The translations under genes and the position numbers were made by a program. The notes below the pieces were generated by a model. It was not told the DNA's origin. It saw only the letters and a program-made list of their open reading frames with translations, and did not search any database. DNA of 13,175 nucleotides from an uncultured Spirochaetaceae bacterium (GTDB lineage: Bacteria > Spirochaetota > Spirochaetia > Treponematales > UBA12059), in contig CALKWG010000366.1 in NCBI GenBank assembly GCA_938004315.1, forward strand, positions 1-13,175, given 5' to 3'. Position 1 is the stretch's first letter. Each line of letters opens with the position of its first letter. Below are positions 12,459 to 13,175 of this stretch, piece after piece.

Positions 12459-12480
12459 GGCCCTCCCCGAAGGACGGGCC
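12459..12480 (-). terminator. UUCG-loop hairpin after clpA
   Basis: On the minus strand GGCCCGTCC-TTCG-GGGAGGGCC forms a stem of nine positions with one G-A mismatch and one T-G pair, closed by the very stable C(UUCG)G tetraloop. It begins 22 bp past the clpA stop. No T-run follows, so it may attenuate, pause or protect the clpA 3' end rather than fully terminate. Confidence 0.4.
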
Positions 12481-12501
12481 GTCCATCTATCTATTCTATA
12501 C

Positions 12502-13175
<674 letters not shown>

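Overview
The window is about 13.2 kb of high-GC, gene-dense bacterial DNA with ten genes, two of them cut by the window edges. A long-type pyrophosphate-dependent phosphofructokinase, a large ankyrin-repeat lipoprotein with a relaxed lipobox, an HD-GYP protein and a clpA/aat cluster together suggest a high-GC spirochaete or a relative. That placement is inference. No marker in the window settles the taxonomy, and no mobile element, CRISPR array, tRNA or rRNA was recognised.

Left part (1-3675): on the minus strand lie the 5' part of a PPi-phosphofructokinase gene and, upstream of it, an HD-GYP-type protein whose metal-site residues are altered. Divergent from these, a sigma70-like promoter (TTGACC-17 bp-TATGCT) reads into a small membrane protein of unknown function, followed by a secreted protein with two LysM domains and a degenerate M23 (LytM) domain. 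Immediately downstream is an RpoD/RpoS-type sigma factor with its own AT-rich leader that carries a 32-bp-spaced direct repeat. This LysM/LytM-then-sigma order resembles the nlpD-rpoS arrangement of proteobacteria.

Middle (4690-8775): a strong 14-bp-stem hairpin separates the sigma factor from a convergent gene for a 937-residue lipoprotein made almost entirely of about 26 ankyrin repeats. Divergent from it is a D-2-hydroxyacid dehydrogenase family protein in which the usual catalytic glutamate appears to be tyrosine.

Right part (8776-13175): a minus-strand run that is probably one operon, in transcription order clpA (3' part), a PAP2_3-type membrane phosphatase/transferase, aat (leucyl/phenylalanyl-tRNA-protein transferase, overlapping the PAP2 stop by ATGA), and a protein with the fold signature of B12-binding radical SAM enzymes that has lost all three cluster cysteines. 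ClpA and Aat are partners in the bacterial N-end rule (N-degron) pathway. Why a membrane PAP2 protein and a cysteine-less radical-SAM-like protein travel with them is not obvious. A recurring theme is enzyme folds with degraded active sites: the HD-GYP, M23, radical SAM and dehydrogenase proteins.
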